Source: an uncultured Altererythrobacter sp. (lineage in GTDB: Bacteria; Pseudomonadota; Alphaproteobacteria; Sphingomonadales; Sphingomonadaceae). Taken from it: 64,000 nucleotides of DNA. A program made the translations under genes and the position numbers. Below, in pieces: positions 26,241 to 41,207 of the stretch. Numbering within the stretch: the stretch's first letter is position 1; every line of letters starts with the position of its first letter. Under the pieces are notes generated by a model. It was not told the origin of the DNA and made no database searches. It was given only the letters and a program-made list of their open reading frames with translations. The stretch is from positions 144,400-208,399 of the forward strand of contig CAJXNC010000006.1 of NCBI GenBank assembly GCA_913056125.1. The letters run 5' to 3'.

Positions 26241-27443
26241 ATGTCCAAGCATATCCTTGAAAAACTGGCGGAAACCAATCCGGAAGCGGAGATCTGGTGG
26301 GATTCATCCCCGCTCATCTATCCGAGCTGGAAGGAAGACACGCTGGCCAAGGCGCCCGAGGGCAAGCTGGAAGAATGGAAAAAACAGCTCACCCGCCTCT
26401 ACGACAATGGAACGATCCACGATAAGGGCACGATGGGCTTCCGCGGTGTCACCACCAACCCGCCGCTTTCACTGCAGGCGATCCAGCTCGCCCCCGAATT
26501 GTGGCGCGCGGAAATCAAGAAGATCGCCAAGGACAATCCCGGCATGGATGTCGAAGGCGTGTACTGGGCGATGTATCTCGACTTGGTGAAGAAGGGCGCC
26601 AGCGCCATCCACCGCGTCTATGAGACCAGCGGCGGCAAGTACGGCTTCCTCTCGGGCCAGGTCGATCCGCGCTTCGTCACCGATGGCGACCGCATGCTGG
26701 CGCAGGGCCTCTCCATCGCCGAGATGGGCGAGAACGTGATGGTCAAGCTGCCCGGCTCCAAGGAAGGATACGAGGTGCTCGAAGAGCTGACCGCACGCGG
26801 CATCTCCACCAACAACACCACCAGCTTCACCGTGGCGCAGTACTCCAAGTGCATGGCCGCGGTGACCGCCGGCCTCCAGCGCGCCCGTGCGGCAGGTGTC
26901 GACCTTTCAAAGTTCCGCAGCGTCATCACCCATATGTCGAGCCGTCTGGCGCAGCTCGGCGACTGGCAGAAGGAAGCCAAGGCGCGCGGCATCGACCTGT
27001 CGATGATGGAATTGCGTGATGGCGAGGAAGCCGTGCTCAAGCGCGCTTACTGGTACGGCAAGGAAATCGGCCACCCGTCCAAGATGCTGCAGTGCTCGAT
27101 GCGCGTGGAGAAGGACGACAATGGCAAGACCGTGTCGCGCCACATCCAGGACTTCGCCGGTTCGGACATGGTCTACACCTGCCCGCCGAGCTACATCAAA
27201 GGCCTGATGGACGTCGAAGACGAGCTTGGCGAATTCGATCCCAAGGCAATCGAGCGCGAGCCCAACCCGAAGAGCCTCGAAAAGCTGCTCAAGCTGCCGA
27301 GCTTCCGCCAGGCCTACGAGTTCGAAGGCATGAAACCGGAAGAATTCAGCCGCTATGGTTCGTTCCAGGCCACCGCGACTGAGTTCGCCGCTGCCACCCG
27401 CCAGACGGTCGATTTCGTCCGCATGGTGGTTGAGGAAGGCTAA
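26241..27443 (+). CDS. Transaldolase-family protein
   Basis: 400 residues, ATG 26241 after AGGAG. A TIM-barrel transaldolase relative: TTNPPLS near residue 73 for the substrate phosphate loop, and NVMVKLPGSKEG at about 168 supplying the Schiff-base Lys. The C-terminal half (YTCPPSYIKGLMDVEDELGEFD) is an extension compared with TalB or the 220-residue fructose-6-phosphate aldolases. It stands alone, divergent from the exported paralogues. Class assignment is sound; the substrate is not readable. Confidence 0.8.
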   Translation: MSKHILEKLAETNPEAEIWWDSSPLIYPSWKEDTLAKAPEGKLEEWKKQLTRLYDNGTIHDKGTMGFRGVTTNPPLSLQAIQLAPELWRAEIKKIAKDNPGMDVEGVYWAMYLDLVKKGASAIHRVYETSGGKYGFLSGQVDPRFVTDGDRMLAQGLSIAEMGENVMVKLPGSKEGYEVLEELTARGISTNNTTSFTVAQYSKCMAAVTAGLQRARAAGVDLSKFRSVITHMSSRLAQLGDWQKEAKARGIDLSMMELRDGEEAVLKRAYWYGKEIGHPSKMLQCSMRVEKDDNGKTVSRHIQDFAGSDMVYTCPPSYIKGLMDVEDELGEFDPKAIEREPNPKSLEKLLKLPSFRQAYEFEGMKPEEFSRYGSFQATATEFAAATRQTVDFVRMVVEEG

Positions 27444-27523
27444 ACCTGCCTCTTCGCGCTTGCCTGCCAATCCCTTCCGCCTATGCTGCCCCAAGGTAGC
27501 TGGGCGCGTTGGGAGAAGCAGGC

Positions 27524-28003
27524 TTGGCCGACACGATCGAAATCACCGTCAATGGTGAGCGGCACTCCGTAGAAGCAGATGCCGCCACTCCGCTGCTTTA
27601 TGTCCTTTCCGACAATCTCGGGCTGAAAGGCGCTCGCTTCGGCTGCGGCCTGGCACAATGCGGGGCCTGCTCGGTCTTGGTCGACGGGCGCGAAATTCGC
27701 AGCTGCGTCACTCCGGTCGGCACTCTCACCGGGGCGAAGATCACCACCGCGGAAGGTCTCTCCGCCGCCAATGGTAATCCGCATCCGCTACAGGAAGAGC
27801 TGATTGCCGCACAGGCACCGCAATGCGGCTATTGCTATGGTGGCATGATGGTGAAGGCAGCCGAACTGCTTGCCACCAACCCGAATCCCAGCCGCGACGA
27901 GATCGTCGCCCATATGGACGGACATATCTGCCGCTGCGGGACCTATCCGCGCCTGCTTACGGCCATTGAAAAGGCAGCGGCGCGCATGCGGGGAAATGCC
28001 TGA
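27524..28003 (+). CDS. iorA: Isoquinoline 1-oxidoreductase-type [2Fe-2S] subunit
   Basis: 159 residues from TTG 27524, chosen because GGGAGAAG lies six bases before it; TTG 27509 is the alternative. The plant-type cluster ligands are in FGCGLAQCGACSV...SC and the second cluster in CGYCYGGMM...HICRCG. The protein passes electrons from the molybdenum subunit encoded next, whose ATG shares a base with this stop. Members oxidise N-heteroaromatics or aldehydes; the actual substrate here is unknown. Confidence 0.88.
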   Translation: MADTIEITVNGERHSVEADAATPLLYVLSDNLGLKGARFGCGLAQCGACSVLVDGREIRSCVTPVGTLTGAKITTAEGLSAANGNPHPLQEELIAAQAPQCGYCYGGMMVKAAELLATNPNPSRDEIVAHMDGHICRCGTYPRLLTAIEKAAARMRGNA

Positions 28004-30201
28004 TGGCATCGCTCTCCTCCCCCGCAGAACTTTCCCGCCGTGGCCTGCTCAAGGCCGGCGGAGCGCTGCTGATCGGCTTCTCGCTTGCAGGCAAGGCCGT
28101 GGCACAGTTCGGCCCGCCGCAAGGCCCCGATTTGCAACAGATCGACAGCTGGATCGCCGTTCACGCAGACAATACCGCCACGATCCTGATCGGCTTTGTC
28201 GAGCTGGGCCAGGGGGCAACCACATCGCTGCCGCAGGTCGCCGCCGAAGAGCTCGACCTCGGCATGGACCAGGTCAGGACCGTCGCACATGAGACCGAGG
28301 TCACGCCATCGCAGGGCGGCACCTATTCCTCCAGCGCCATCGCCAATGGCCGCCCGCAGGTCCAGCGTGCCGCAGCCGAAGCGCGCGCCGAATTGCTGCG
28401 CCGGGCTGCGGCACACCTCGCAGCGCCGATCGGCGCCCTGACGGTCGAACGCGGCGTCGTGAGCGTGGCGGACGAGCCGGCAAGACAAGTGACTTATGGC
28501 GAGCTGGTCGGCGACCGGAAATTCGCCATGGCCATGACCGGCGAAGCCGTGGCGAAGGACCCGTCGCAATACCGGCTGGTCGGCCAGCGCGCGCCGCGGC
28601 GCGATCTCGAAGCCAAGGTCATGGGGACGTTCGAATATGTGCAGCAGAAGCGCCTGCCCGGCATGCTGCATGCCCGTGTAATCCGCCCGCGCGGACAGGG
28701 CGCCTTCGGCTCGCCACCGCACATCGTCTCGGTCGAAGCCAATGGCGTGCTCGACAATCCGCGCGTGCGCGGGCTGGTGCAGGAAGGCGATTTCCTCGCC
28801 GTGTTTGCCGAGCGCGAATGGGATGCAATTGCGGCCGCTCGGCAGGTGCAGGTCGAATGGGATATCCCTGCCTCACTGCCAGACAGCGAGGATCTCTATG
28901 CCGCCATGCGCGACAAGGTGGTGGAGACCAATGTCGTGCTTGAGGAAGGCGAGCCCGGCCCGGCCCTGCTCCAGGCCAGCTTTGCCGCCCAAACACCCTA
29001 CCAGGCGCATGCGACCATGGCACCCAATTGTGCGCTGGCCGATGTCGGCAATGGCAAGGCCCGTGTCTGGGCATCGAGCCAGGACATCTATTCGCTGCGC
29101 GGGACGCTGGCCGGGATACTTGGCCTTGCCCCGACAGACATCACGGTAACCTATGCCGAGGGTTCGGGCACCTATGGCCACAGCCTGTATGACGATGTCG
29201 CTATCGGCGCAGCGCTGCTTTCGCAGAAGCTGGGCGCGCCCGTGCGCCTGCAATATTCACGCGAAGACGAGCATGGCTGGGACACGTTTGGCCCGGCGCA
29301 TATCGGCGAAGTCTCGCTCACCTGCGACGAGGAAGGTCGGCTGACCAACTACGCCTATGATGGCTGGCAACACAGCTGGGCCTTTGTCGAGACGAACGAC
29401 CAATTGGCGCGTGGCACGCCGGCACGCGGCTGGCCCATGGGCGCATCGCGCGGGGTCAACCCGGCAGTATGCGGCGGCATGTACAAGATCGCACATCGCA
29501 AGCTGACCGACCATGTACTCGCCGCCGAGGACTGGTTGCGCGGTGCGTGGCTTCGTTCCCCTCTCGACCTGTCCTTCGCCTTCACCAGCGAACAGGCGGT
29601 CGACATACTCGCGGCAAGCTATGGCAGCGACCCGGTCGATTTCCGCCGCCGCAATATCAGGGATGAGCGCTGGCAGGGCGTACTCGATGCCGCTGCCGAA
29701 GCAGCCAACTGGGATGGCCCACAACTTGCCTCAAGCGATGGCAAGCTGCACGGGCGCGGCGTCGGACTCGGCACGCATTTGCGCGGTTGGGGCGGCGCCG
29801 TGGCCGAAGTCGAAGTCGATCCTGAAACCGGCAAGGTTCGCGTGTCCCATCTATGGGGCGCGCTCGATGCCGGCTGCGCGGTCAATCCCGATATCGTCGA
29901 GGCGCAAATTACCGGACAGCTGGTCCAGACGGTTAGCCGCATGCTCTATGAGGAAGTGCATTTCACGCCCGAGGGCGTCACCACGCTCGACTGGAATTCC
30001 TATCCGGTTGCGCGCTTCTCCGACTGTCCGGAAATCACGCCCGTCGTGGTCCAGCGGATCGACCAACCCTCATCGGGTGCGGGCGAGGAAGTGATGGCAG
30101 CGGCGGCTGCGGCCATCGCCAATGCCTTCCACGCCGCGACCGGCAAGCGGATGGCGACCTTCCCCTTCACACCCGAGCGGGTAAAGGCCGTGCTGACCTG
30201 A
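28003..30201 (+). CDS. iorB: Isoquinoline 1-oxidoreductase-type molybdopterin subunit
   Basis: 732 residues with a twin-arginine-like N-terminus (SRRGLLKAGGALLIGFSLAG) implying export of the folded cofactor enzyme. The Mo-cofactor domain repeats of the IorB/xanthine dehydrogenase family are visible (VELGQGATTSLPQ, TPYQAHATMAPNCALA, and the catalytic Glu in SSGAGEEVMAAAAAAIANA). IorA/IorB pairs lack the FAD subunit and feed electrons to a membrane acceptor. No cytochrome subunit or XdhC-type chaperone gene is adjacent. Confidence 0.88.
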   Translation: MASLSSPAELSRRGLLKAGGALLIGFSLAGKAVAQFGPPQGPDLQQIDSWIAVHADNTATILIGFVELGQGATTSLPQVAAEELDLGMDQVRTVAHETEVTPSQGGTYSSSAIANGRPQVQRAAAEARAELLRRAAAHLAAPIGALTVERGVVSVADEPARQVTYGELVGDRKFAMAMTGEAVAKDPSQYRLVGQRAPRRDLEAKVMGTFEYVQQKRLPGMLHARVIRPRGQGAFGSPPHIVSVEANGVLDNPRVRGLVQEGDFLAVFAEREWDAIAAARQVQVEWDIPASLPDSEDLYAAMRDKVVETNVVLEEGEPGPALLQASFAAQTPYQAHATMAPNCALADVGNGKARVWASSQDIYSLRGTLAGILGLAPTDITVTYAEGSGTYGHSLYDDVAIGAALLSQKLGAPVRLQYSREDEHGWDTFGPAHIGEVSLTCDEEGRLTNYAYDGWQHSWAFVETNDQLARGTPARGWPMGASRGVNPAVCGGMYKIAHRKLTDHVLAAEDWLRGAWLRSPLDLSFAFTSEQAVDILAASYGSDPVDFRRRNIRDERWQGVLDAAAEAANWDGPQLASSDGKLHGRGVGLGTHLRGWGGAVAEVEVDPETGKVRVSHLWGALDAGCAVNPDIVEAQITGQLVQTVSRMLYEEVHFTPEGVTTLDWNSYPVARFSDCPEITPVVVQRIDQPSSGAGEEVMAAAAAAIANAFHAATGKRMATFPFTPERVKAVLT

Positions 30202-30317
30202 AAAATCCAGAAAAGGCCGGGCTTTCGCCTGACAAGCGCGCCGGGGCCTGATAAGAGACGCGGAACCAGCAGACATCCAGGACAACGGGCAATTGCGCCC
30301 GGACCCGTTTCGGGTCG

Positions 30318-31178
30318 ATGTCCTTTTTTGTGCCGCCAACAGGGGAGAAGGCAGACATCTCAAATAACAGCGATTCGATTTTCGCACCTGAAGACAAGCA
30401 GGATTACGGGGAAGACCCCACCAAGGTCCGCGAGACGGACAAATATACGTCGGAATATATCCGCGGGTTCGTCGACAAATGGGACGAGCTGATCGACTGG
30501 GACTCGCGCGCCGAAAGCGAAGGCCGGTTCTTCATCGACATGCTCAAGGCGCGCGGCAAGACGACAGTTCTCGACGTCGCAACCGGGACCGGTTTCCACT
30601 CGGTCCAACTCCTCAAGGCAGGCTTTGACGTCTATTCCGCCGACGGTTCGGCCGAAATGCTGGCCAAGGCTTTCGAGAACGGCCGGCAACGCGATGTCGT
30701 CCTCAAGACCATTCACGCTGACTGGCGCTGGCTCAACCGCGACGTTCACGGCAAGTACGATGCGATCATCTGCCTCGGCAACAGCTTCACGCATATCTTC
30801 GATGAGGCCGACCGCCGCCGAGCGTTGGCGGAATTCTATGCCGCCCTCAAGCATGACGGCATTCTGATCCTCGACCAGCGCAATTACGATGCGATCCTCG
30901 ACGAAGGATTCTCGACCAAGCACAAATACTATTATTGCGGTGACCAGGTTAGCGCCGAACCGATCCATGTCGATGATGGCCTGGCACGCTTCCAGTACAG
31001 CTTCCCGGACGGATCGCAGCACACGCTCAACATGTTCCCACTGCGCAAGAAGTACACGCGCGAACTTCTGCACGAGGCAGGCTTCCGCGACATCAAGACC
31101 TTTGGCGACTTCCAGGAGGAGGGCGAGGAAACCCGCCCGGACTTCTTCATCCATGTGGCGGAGAAGCATTATGACTGA
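30318..31178 (+). CDS. gsmt: Glycine/sarcosine N-methyltransferase
   Basis: 286 residues. SAM-dependent methylation of glycine to sarcosine and dimethylglycine, the first part of de novo glycine betaine synthesis. Characteristic are YGEDPTKVRETDKYTSEY, FVDKWDELIDWDSRAESEG and the SAM loop LDVATGTGFHS. ATG 30318 is the longest start; the first ~20 residues (SFFVPPTGEK...) are not family-like, so an internal start is possible. The 3' end overlaps the second methyltransferase by 8 bases. Known mainly from halophiles and cyanobacteria. Confidence 0.88.
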   Translation: MSFFVPPTGEKADISNNSDSIFAPEDKQDYGEDPTKVRETDKYTSEYIRGFVDKWDELIDWDSRAESEGRFFIDMLKARGKTTVLDVATGTGFHSVQLLKAGFDVYSADGSAEMLAKAFENGRQRDVVLKTIHADWRWLNRDVHGKYDAIICLGNSFTHIFDEADRRRALAEFYAALKHDGILILDQRNYDAILDEGFSTKHKYYYCGDQVSAEPIHVDDGLARFQYSFPDGSQHTLNMFPLRKKYTRELLHEAGFRDIKTFGDFQEEGEETRPDFFIHVAEKHYD

Positions 31179-31998
31179 AGTTGCTGAAGGCGTTGCCGTC
31201 GCGCGCGACTATTACGACAGCGAGGAAGCGGACAGCTTCTACTCCGCAATCTGGGGTGGCGAGGACATACATGTAGGCCTGTACGACACTACGGCCGATA
31301 TTCGCACCGCAAGCAAGCTGACGGTCGATCGCATGGCCTCCAAGCTGGGTGCCATTTCCGGCAGGAAGGTGATTGACCTCGGCGCAGGCTATGGCGGCGC
31401 AGCGCGCGTGCTCGCGGAAGAGCATCAGGCCCTGGTCACCTGCCTGAATCTCTCCTCGGTCGAAAATGAGCGCAACCGCAAGCTAACCGAGGCGGCAGGG
31501 CTGTCCGAACGGATCAGCGTGGTCGATGGCAGTTATGACGCGATGCCGTTCGAGGATGAGAGCTTCGATATCGCCTGGAGCCAGGACGCCATCCTGCACG
31601 CGCCGGATCGGCTTGCCGTGATGGACGAGGTCGCCCGCGTACTAAAGCCGGGCGGGCTGTTCGTTTTCACCGACCCGATGCAGGCGGACGGTCTCACCGA
31701 CCTGTCCGCGCTGCAGCCGATCTATGACCGGATCCACCTGCCCGACCTTGCCTCGATAGGCTTCTACCGTACCGCACTGACCGAGCGCGGCTTCGAAGTG
31801 GTCGAGATCGAGGAGCTTACCGGACAGCTGGGAAAGCATTATGCCCGCGTTCGCGAGGAACTCCTCTCCCGAAAGGGCGAACTTGGATTGCCTGATGCCT
31901 TTGCTGACCGGATGGCGGCCGGCCTCTCCCACTGGGTCGAGGGCGCCAAGGCCGGGCAGCTGAGCTGGGCCATCATGCTGTACCGGAAGCTGGCTTAA
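31171..31998 (+). CDS. sdmt: Sarcosine/dimethylglycine N-methyltransferase
   Basis: 275 residues from ATG 31171. Completes methylation to glycine betaine. YYDSEEADSFYSAIWGGEDIHVGLY is a family hallmark; the SAM motif is IDLGAGYGGAARVLAEE, followed by CLNLSSVENERN and AWSQDAILHAPDR. The gene overlaps gsmt and is followed after 4 bases by the BCCT transporter, so synthesis and uptake of the osmoprotectant are on one message. Confidence 0.9.
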   Translation: MTEVAEGVAVARDYYDSEEADSFYSAIWGGEDIHVGLYDTTADIRTASKLTVDRMASKLGAISGRKVIDLGAGYGGAARVLAEEHQALVTCLNLSSVENERNRKLTEAAGLSERISVVDGSYDAMPFEDESFDIAWSQDAILHAPDRLAVMDEVARVLKPGGLFVFTDPMQADGLTDLSALQPIYDRIHLPDLASIGFYRTALTERGFEVVEIEELTGQLGKHYARVREELLSRKGELGLPDAFADRMAAGLSHWVEGAKAGQLSWAIMLYRKLA

Positions 31999-32002
31999 GC
32001 CT

Positions 32003-35510
<3,508 letters not shown>

Positions 35511-35532
35511 TTGAGTACCCGCTCGGCTCCCT

Positions 35533-36207
35533 TCAGACCCACTTGAGGCCCATATCGGTGAGCTTCTGGCGGAAGCCGTACATGTCGAGGCCGAGCACGC
35601 CGTCAGCCAGCTGCTGGCGCTTGCTTTCTTCGTTCGCCTCCCGTGCCTGCGCCTTCTCCAGTACCTTTTCGGCATCCTCGCGCTTGACCACGCAAACACC
35701 GTCATCGTCGGCAACGATGATGTCGCCGGGACGGATGAAGGCACCGGCGCAGACCACGTCGACATTCACGCTGCCGAGCGAAGCCTTGATCGTGCCCTGC
35801 GCGAAAACGCGCTTGGACCAGACGGGGAAGTCCATTTCCTTGAGATCGCGAATATCGCGCACACCGGCATCGATGATCAGGCCCTTCACGCCGCGCGCCT
35901 GCGCGGAGGTTGCGAGCAAATCGCCGAAATAGCCGTCTTCGCAGGGAGAGGTCGGCGCGATCACCAGCACGTCGCCATCCTGGCACTGTTCGATCGCGGC
36001 ATGGACCATGTAATTGTCGCCCGGAGGTACGGAGATCGTCACCGCCGAAGCGCCTATGCGCGCGCCCGAATAGATCGGACGCATATAGCTGGCGAGTAGG
36101 CCGGTGCGGCCTTGCGATTCATGTACGGTAGCGACCCCGCATTTACCCAGTGCCTCGACAACTTCCTTGTCTGCTCGCTGGATATTCTGGACGACGATTC
36201 CGGACAT
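35533..36207 (-). CDS. ligK: 4-Carboxy-4-hydroxy-2-oxoadipate aldolase
   Basis: 224 residues from ATG 36207 ([13 protein letters not shown]). Class II pyruvate aldolase (RraA-like fold) that splits the final pathway intermediate into pyruvate and oxaloacetate and can decarboxylate oxaloacetate. [21 protein letters not shown] and [14 protein letters not shown] (Arg and Asp of the metal/pyruvate site) are present. First gene of the minus-strand lig unit, divergent from the DUF1932 gene across a 145-bp promoter region. Confidence 0.95.
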   Translation of the reverse strand: MSGIVVQNIQRADKEVVEALGKCGVATVHESQGRTGLLASYMRPIYSGARIGASAVTISVPPGDNYMVHAAIEQCQDGDVLVIAPTSPCEDGYFGDLLATSAQARGVKGLIIDAGVRDIRDLKEMDFPVWSKRVFAQGTIKASLGSVNVDVVCAGAFIRPGDIIVADDDGVCVVKREDAEKVLEKAQAREANEESKRQQLADGVLGLDMYGFRQKLTDMGLKWV

Positions 36208-36352
36208 GTGTGATTCTCCTGTCAGATTTGTGCGCGCGCTCCGGTTGACCCCAGCATGGGCGCGCGTCAAGGGCAATGCAAACTGCCCCGAAAGAGGGCC
36301 TCTCGCAAACTTGTAAGTAATACATACATTCTGTAGATCGCGCGCCAGAAGG
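36208..36352. promoter_or_regulatory. Divergent promoter region of the two lig units
   Basis: 145 bp between ligK (minus) and the DUF1932 dehydrogenase (plus). An AT-rich stretch at 36311-36335 with TGTA, two TACA and another TGTA could bind a LysR-type regulator such as LigR and carry promoter elements. This is position-based inference; no clear -35/-10 pair stands out and no regulator gene is nearby. Confidence 0.35.
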
Positions 36353-37240
36353 ATGCCAGACTCGCAAGACCCCTCGACTGCCCCAAGCGTGGCACTGATC
36401 GGCTTCGGTGAAGCCGGATCGACCTTTGCCGATGCAGGTGGGTGGGAAAGCGCTGCGAAAGCCTGGGACGTGGATCCCTCGCGCAAGGCGGTGATGGAAG
36501 CGTGCGGCGTAATTGCTGCAGCCAATGCTGCAGACGCACTGCAACATGCCGACATCATCCTCTCGCTGGTGACCGCCGACCAGGCGGTGCCCGCAGCGGA
36601 AGAATATGCACCGTTGATGCCCAAGGGCGCCTTCTGGTGCGACATGAACTCGGTCGCGCCGGACACCAAGCGCAAAGCCGCCAAGGCCGTGAATGCTGCA
36701 GGCGGGCGCTATCTCGATGTGGCGGTGATGGCACCGGTCGATCCTGCGCGCCTCAACGTGCCGCTGCTCTTTGCTGGCGAAGGCGCGCTCGATGCCATGA
36801 TGCTGATGCGCGAACTCGGCTTTGCCAAGACCCGCGTGGTCGGAGATGCCATCGGCCAAGCCAGCGCGATCAAGCTGTGCCGCTCGATCATGGTCAAGGG
36901 GCTCGAAGCGCTGAGCGCCGAGATGGTGTTGGCCGCCAGCAGCGCGGGCGTGCTCGACGAAGTACTCGCCTCGCTCGATGCCAGCGAAAAACACATTAGC
37001 TGGCGCGAGCGGGCGGACTACAATCTCGACCGCATGTTGCTCCATGGCCGCCGCCGCTCTGCCGAAATGGCAGAATCGCGCGACATGATCCGCCATCTTG
37101 GCATTACGCCGCGGATGACCGAAAACACCGTCGACTGGCAGCAAGGCCTTGGCGAGCTGGGCATCGCCCCGCTACCCGAAGGGCTCGAAGCAAAATTGGC
37201 CGCGATCAAGGCGGCACCGCAATTCAAGGGAGATATCTGA
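36353..37240 (+). CDS. NAD(P)-dependent dehydrogenase with DUF1932 domain
   Basis: 295 residues. Beta-hydroxyacid-dehydrogenase-like: Rossmann loop [12 protein letters not shown] (residues 15-26), [19 protein letters not shown], and a C-terminal DUF1932 part with [18 protein letters not shown] carrying the Lys expected of the family. It heads the plus-strand lig operon, 4 bases before ligJ, and similar genes accompany lig clusters in sphingomonads, yet no step of the textbook pathway needs it. It may reduce a side product or an alternative oxo-acid (inference). Confidence 0.8.
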   Translation: MPDSQDPSTAPSVALIGFGEAGSTFADAGGWESAAKAWDVDPSRKAVMEACGVIAAANAADALQHADIILSLVTADQAVPAAEEYAPLMPKGAFWCDMNSVAPDTKRKAAKAVNAAGGRYLDVAVMAPVDPARLNVPLLFAGEGALDAMMLMRELGFAKTRVVGDAIGQASAIKLCRSIMVKGLEALSAEMVLAASSAGVLDEVLASLDASEKHISWRERADYNLDRMLLHGRRRSAEMAESRDMIRHLGITPRMTENTVDWQQGLGELGIAPLPEGLEAKLAAIKAAPQFKGDI

Positions 37241-37244
37241 CCCC

Positions 37245-38270
37245 ATGTCACTGATCATCGATTGTCACGGCCACTACACCGTGCTCCCCAAGGGGCACGA
37301 TGCCTGGCGCGAGGAGCAGAAGGCCGCCTACAAGAACGGCACCGAATGCCCGCCCTACCCCGAGATTTCGGATGACGAGATTGTCGAGACGATCACCAAC
37401 AACCAGTTGAAGCTGATCAAGGAACGCGGCGCGGACTTCACCATCTTTTCCCCGCGCGCATCGGCCATGGCTCCGCATGTCGGCGACCAGGCGGTGGCGA
37501 GCGAATGGGCGCGCCGCTGCAACGACCTTATATACCGGGTGACGCAGCTCTTCCCCGACACCTTTATCGGTGGCTGCATGCTGCCGCAGAGCCCGAAGTC
37601 GGACCTGTCGGAAAGCGTGCGCGAGCTGCGCCGCTGCGCCGAGGAACTGAACTTCGTCGTCTGCAACCTCAATCCCGATCCGGGCGGTGGCCACTTCACC
37701 CATCCGCCGCTGACCGACGAATACTGGTTCCCGATCTACGAGGCGATGGAAGAGCTGGAAATGCCCGGCATGATCCACGTTTCGGGCAGCTGCAACCCGG
37801 CCATGCACGCCACGGGCGGCTATTACCTGGCGGCCGACACGGTTGCCTTCATGCAGCTGCTGCAGGGCGATTTGTTCAGCCGCTTCCCCAAATTGAAGTT
37901 GATCATCCCGCATGGCGGCGGCGCGGTGCCCTATCACTGGGGACGCTATCGCGGGCTTGCCGACATGCTCAAGCAGCCGAGCCTGGACGAGCTGCTGATG
38001 AACAACGTCTTCTTCGACACTTGCGTCTACCACCAGCCGGGTATCAACCTGCTGGCCGACGTGATCGAGAACAAGAACATTCTGTTCGGGTCCGAAATGG
38101 TCGGCGCCGTGCGCGGCATCGACCCGACCACCGGCCATTATTTCGACGATACCAAGCGCTATATCGACGCGCTCGATATCTCTGACGAAGAGAAACATGC
38201 CATCTTCGAAGGCAATGCGCGTAAGGTCTATCCGCGCCTCGACAGGATTCTGAAGGAAAAGGGACTTTGA
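37245..38270 (+). CDS. ligJ: 4-Oxalomesaconate hydratase
   Basis: 341 residues from ATG 37245. Amidohydrolase-fold zinc hydratase that adds water to 4-oxalomesaconate to give 4-carboxy-4-hydroxy-2-oxoadipate. IDCHGHYT supplies H8 and H10; FSPRASAMAPHVGD, MIHVSGSCNPAMHATGGYY and LIIPHGGGAVPYHWGR are characteristic of LigJ. The TGA overlaps the TTG start of the DUF2218 gene. Confidence 0.95.
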   Translation: MSLIIDCHGHYTVLPKGHDAWREEQKAAYKNGTECPPYPEISDDEIVETITNNQLKLIKERGADFTIFSPRASAMAPHVGDQAVASEWARRCNDLIYRVTQLFPDTFIGGCMLPQSPKSDLSESVRELRRCAEELNFVVCNLNPDPGGGHFTHPPLTDEYWFPIYEAMEELEMPGMIHVSGSCNPAMHATGGYYLAADTVAFMQLLQGDLFSRFPKLKLIIPHGGGAVPYHWGRYRGLADMLKQPSLDELLMNNVFFDTCVYHQPGINLLADVIENKNILFGSEMVGAVRGIDPTTGHYFDDTKRYIDALDISDEEKHAIFEGNARKVYPRLDRILKEKGL

Positions 38271-38577
38271 GCCAGACCGATGCCTCTGTGACTGCAACCG
38301 GCTTCGCCAAGTGCGAGAAGCCCGAGCGTTACATCCAGCAGCTCGTCAGCCACTGGAGCCACAAGATGGCGACCAGCTATGACGAGGGCGACGGCATGGG
38401 CCTGTTCCCTTTCAACGAGCATGAGAATGCCGTGATGATGGCCCGCCCCGGCGGCATCGCCATCACGCTGACCACCGGAGAGAAGGACCGCAACGTGCAC
38501 CTTCGCGGTGTGATCGAACGCCATATCGACCGCTTCGCCTTCCGCGAGGCACCGCTTGAATATGAATGGAAAGAACA

Positions 38578-38581
<4 letters not shown>
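38267..38581 (+). CDS. DUF2218 protein between ligJ and ligA
   Basis: 104 residues, TTG start in a TTGA overlap with ligJ (a GTG seven codons in is the alternative); the stop overlaps the ligA ATG (ATGA). The pattern ERYIQQLVSHWSHK...LRGVIERHIDRFAF..PLEYEW matches DUF2218, a small fold whose members are often encoded beside siderophore or oxidoreductase genes. Being coupled on both sides to pathway genes, it is probably required for ring cleavage or metal supply (inference). Function unknown. Confidence 0.75.
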
Positions 38582-39913
<1,332 letters not shown>

Positions 39914-39924
39914 ACGCAAACAGG

Positions 39925-39962
39925 GGGCGCCCCTCGTGGAACATTTCCGCCGGGCGCCCTTT
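39925..39962 (+). terminator. Hairpin between ligB and ligC
   Basis: GGGCGCCC (39925-39932) can pair with GGGCGCCC (39952-39959) across a 19-nt loop, followed by TTTG. Probable attenuating terminator or mRNA-stabilising hairpin after ligB, separating expression of ligC. Confidence 0.65.
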
Positions 39963-40006
39963 GATAATTCAGACATACCATTCACCTCTCGACAGGGAGA
40001 ATCTCC

Positions 40007-40966
40007 ATGAGAATCGCACTCGCCGGTGGCGGCGCATTTGGTGAAAAGCACCTCGACGGACTCAAGAAGATCGACGGCGTGGAAGTAACCGCGCTGGTCG
40101 GTCGCCGTCAGGAACCGACCCAGGCCATGGCCGACAAATATGGCGTCGGCTTTGCCACGACCGATTACGAAGCCATGCTCGAGCGTGACGATGTCGACGC
40201 GGTGATCCTGTGCACGCCCACCCAGATGCATGCCGACCAGGCGATCAAGGCAATGGATGCGGGCAAGCATGTCGAAGTCGAGATCCCGCTGGCCGATAGT
40301 TGGGCCGATGCCGAGGCCGTTGCCAAGAAGCAGCAGGAAACCGGTCTGGTCTGCATGGCCGGGCATACGCGCCGCTTCAATCCGAGCCACCAATACGTCA
40401 AGCAGCAGATCGAAGCTGGCAAGTTCAACGTGCTGGCAATGGATGTGGAGACCTTCTTCTTCCGCCGCACCAACATGAACGCCAAGGGCGAGCCGCGCAG
40501 CTGGACCGACCATTTGCTGTGGCATCACTCGGCGCATACGATCGACATCTTCCAGTACATGACCGGATCGAAGGTGAAGACGGCCAATGTGATCCAGGGT
40601 CCGAAGCATCCCGAGCTCGGCATCGCCATGGACATGTCGATCCAGCTCAAGACCGAGAACGAGCAGATCCTGACGCTCGCCCTGTCCTTCAATAATGACG
40701 GGCCGCTGGGGACCTTCTTCCGCTATATCGGCGACACGGCGACCTATATCGCCCGCTATGACGACCTCGTCACGGGCAAGGAAGAACCCGTCGACCTGAC
40801 TGGCGTTGCCGTCTCCAATAACGGCATCGAGCTGCAGGACCGCGAGTTCATCGCCGCGATCCGCGAGGGCCGCGAGCCCAACAGCTCGGTCCACGGCGTG
40901 ATCGAATGCTACCGCACGATCGGCCAACTTGCCGCGAGCCTGGAGGAACAGGACGGCTGGTCCTGA
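40007..40966 (+). CDS. ligC: 4-Carboxy-2-hydroxymuconate-6-semialdehyde dehydrogenase
   Basis: 319 residues. GFO/IDH/MocA-type NAD(P) dehydrogenase oxidising the ring-cleavage product (as its hemiacetal) to 2-pyrone-4,6-dicarboxylate, the LigI substrate. Rossmann loop AGGGAFGEKH (6-15), catalytic region KHVEVEIPLADSW, and GHTRRFNPSHQYVKQQI all match LigC. It has its own Shine-Dalgarno AGGGAGAAT and lies 93 bp after ligB across the hairpin. Confidence 0.95.
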   Translation: MRIALAGGGAFGEKHLDGLKKIDGVEVTALVGRRQEPTQAMADKYGVGFATTDYEAMLERDDVDAVILCTPTQMHADQAIKAMDAGKHVEVEIPLADSWADAEAVAKKQQETGLVCMAGHTRRFNPSHQYVKQQIEAGKFNVLAMDVETFFFRRTNMNAKGEPRSWTDHLLWHHSAHTIDIFQYMTGSKVKTANVIQGPKHPELGIAMDMSIQLKTENEQILTLALSFNNDGPLGTFFRYIGDTATYIARYDDLVTGKEEPVDLTGVAVSNNGIELQDREFIAAIREGREPNSSVHGVIECYRTIGQLAASLEEQDGWS

Positions 40967-41207
40967 TCCGGCATTGCCGCAAGGCACGTTTATGACGGAA
41001 AGGCGCGCGCCCTCGCGGGTGACGCGCCTTTCTCTTGCGGCTGCCATGGTTACGGCATTCGAGCTCCGGCATCCGTGCCATCCCTTATGGCGCCGAGTGC
41101 CCTTCGCGAGATAGAATTGCTGGCGAAGGCGGCAAACGCCTCATCCCCTTTCCAACCAGGTCGCTCGAACTTTCCTGCCCCGGCAGCACCAGAGTGGAAC
41201 CCGGCCC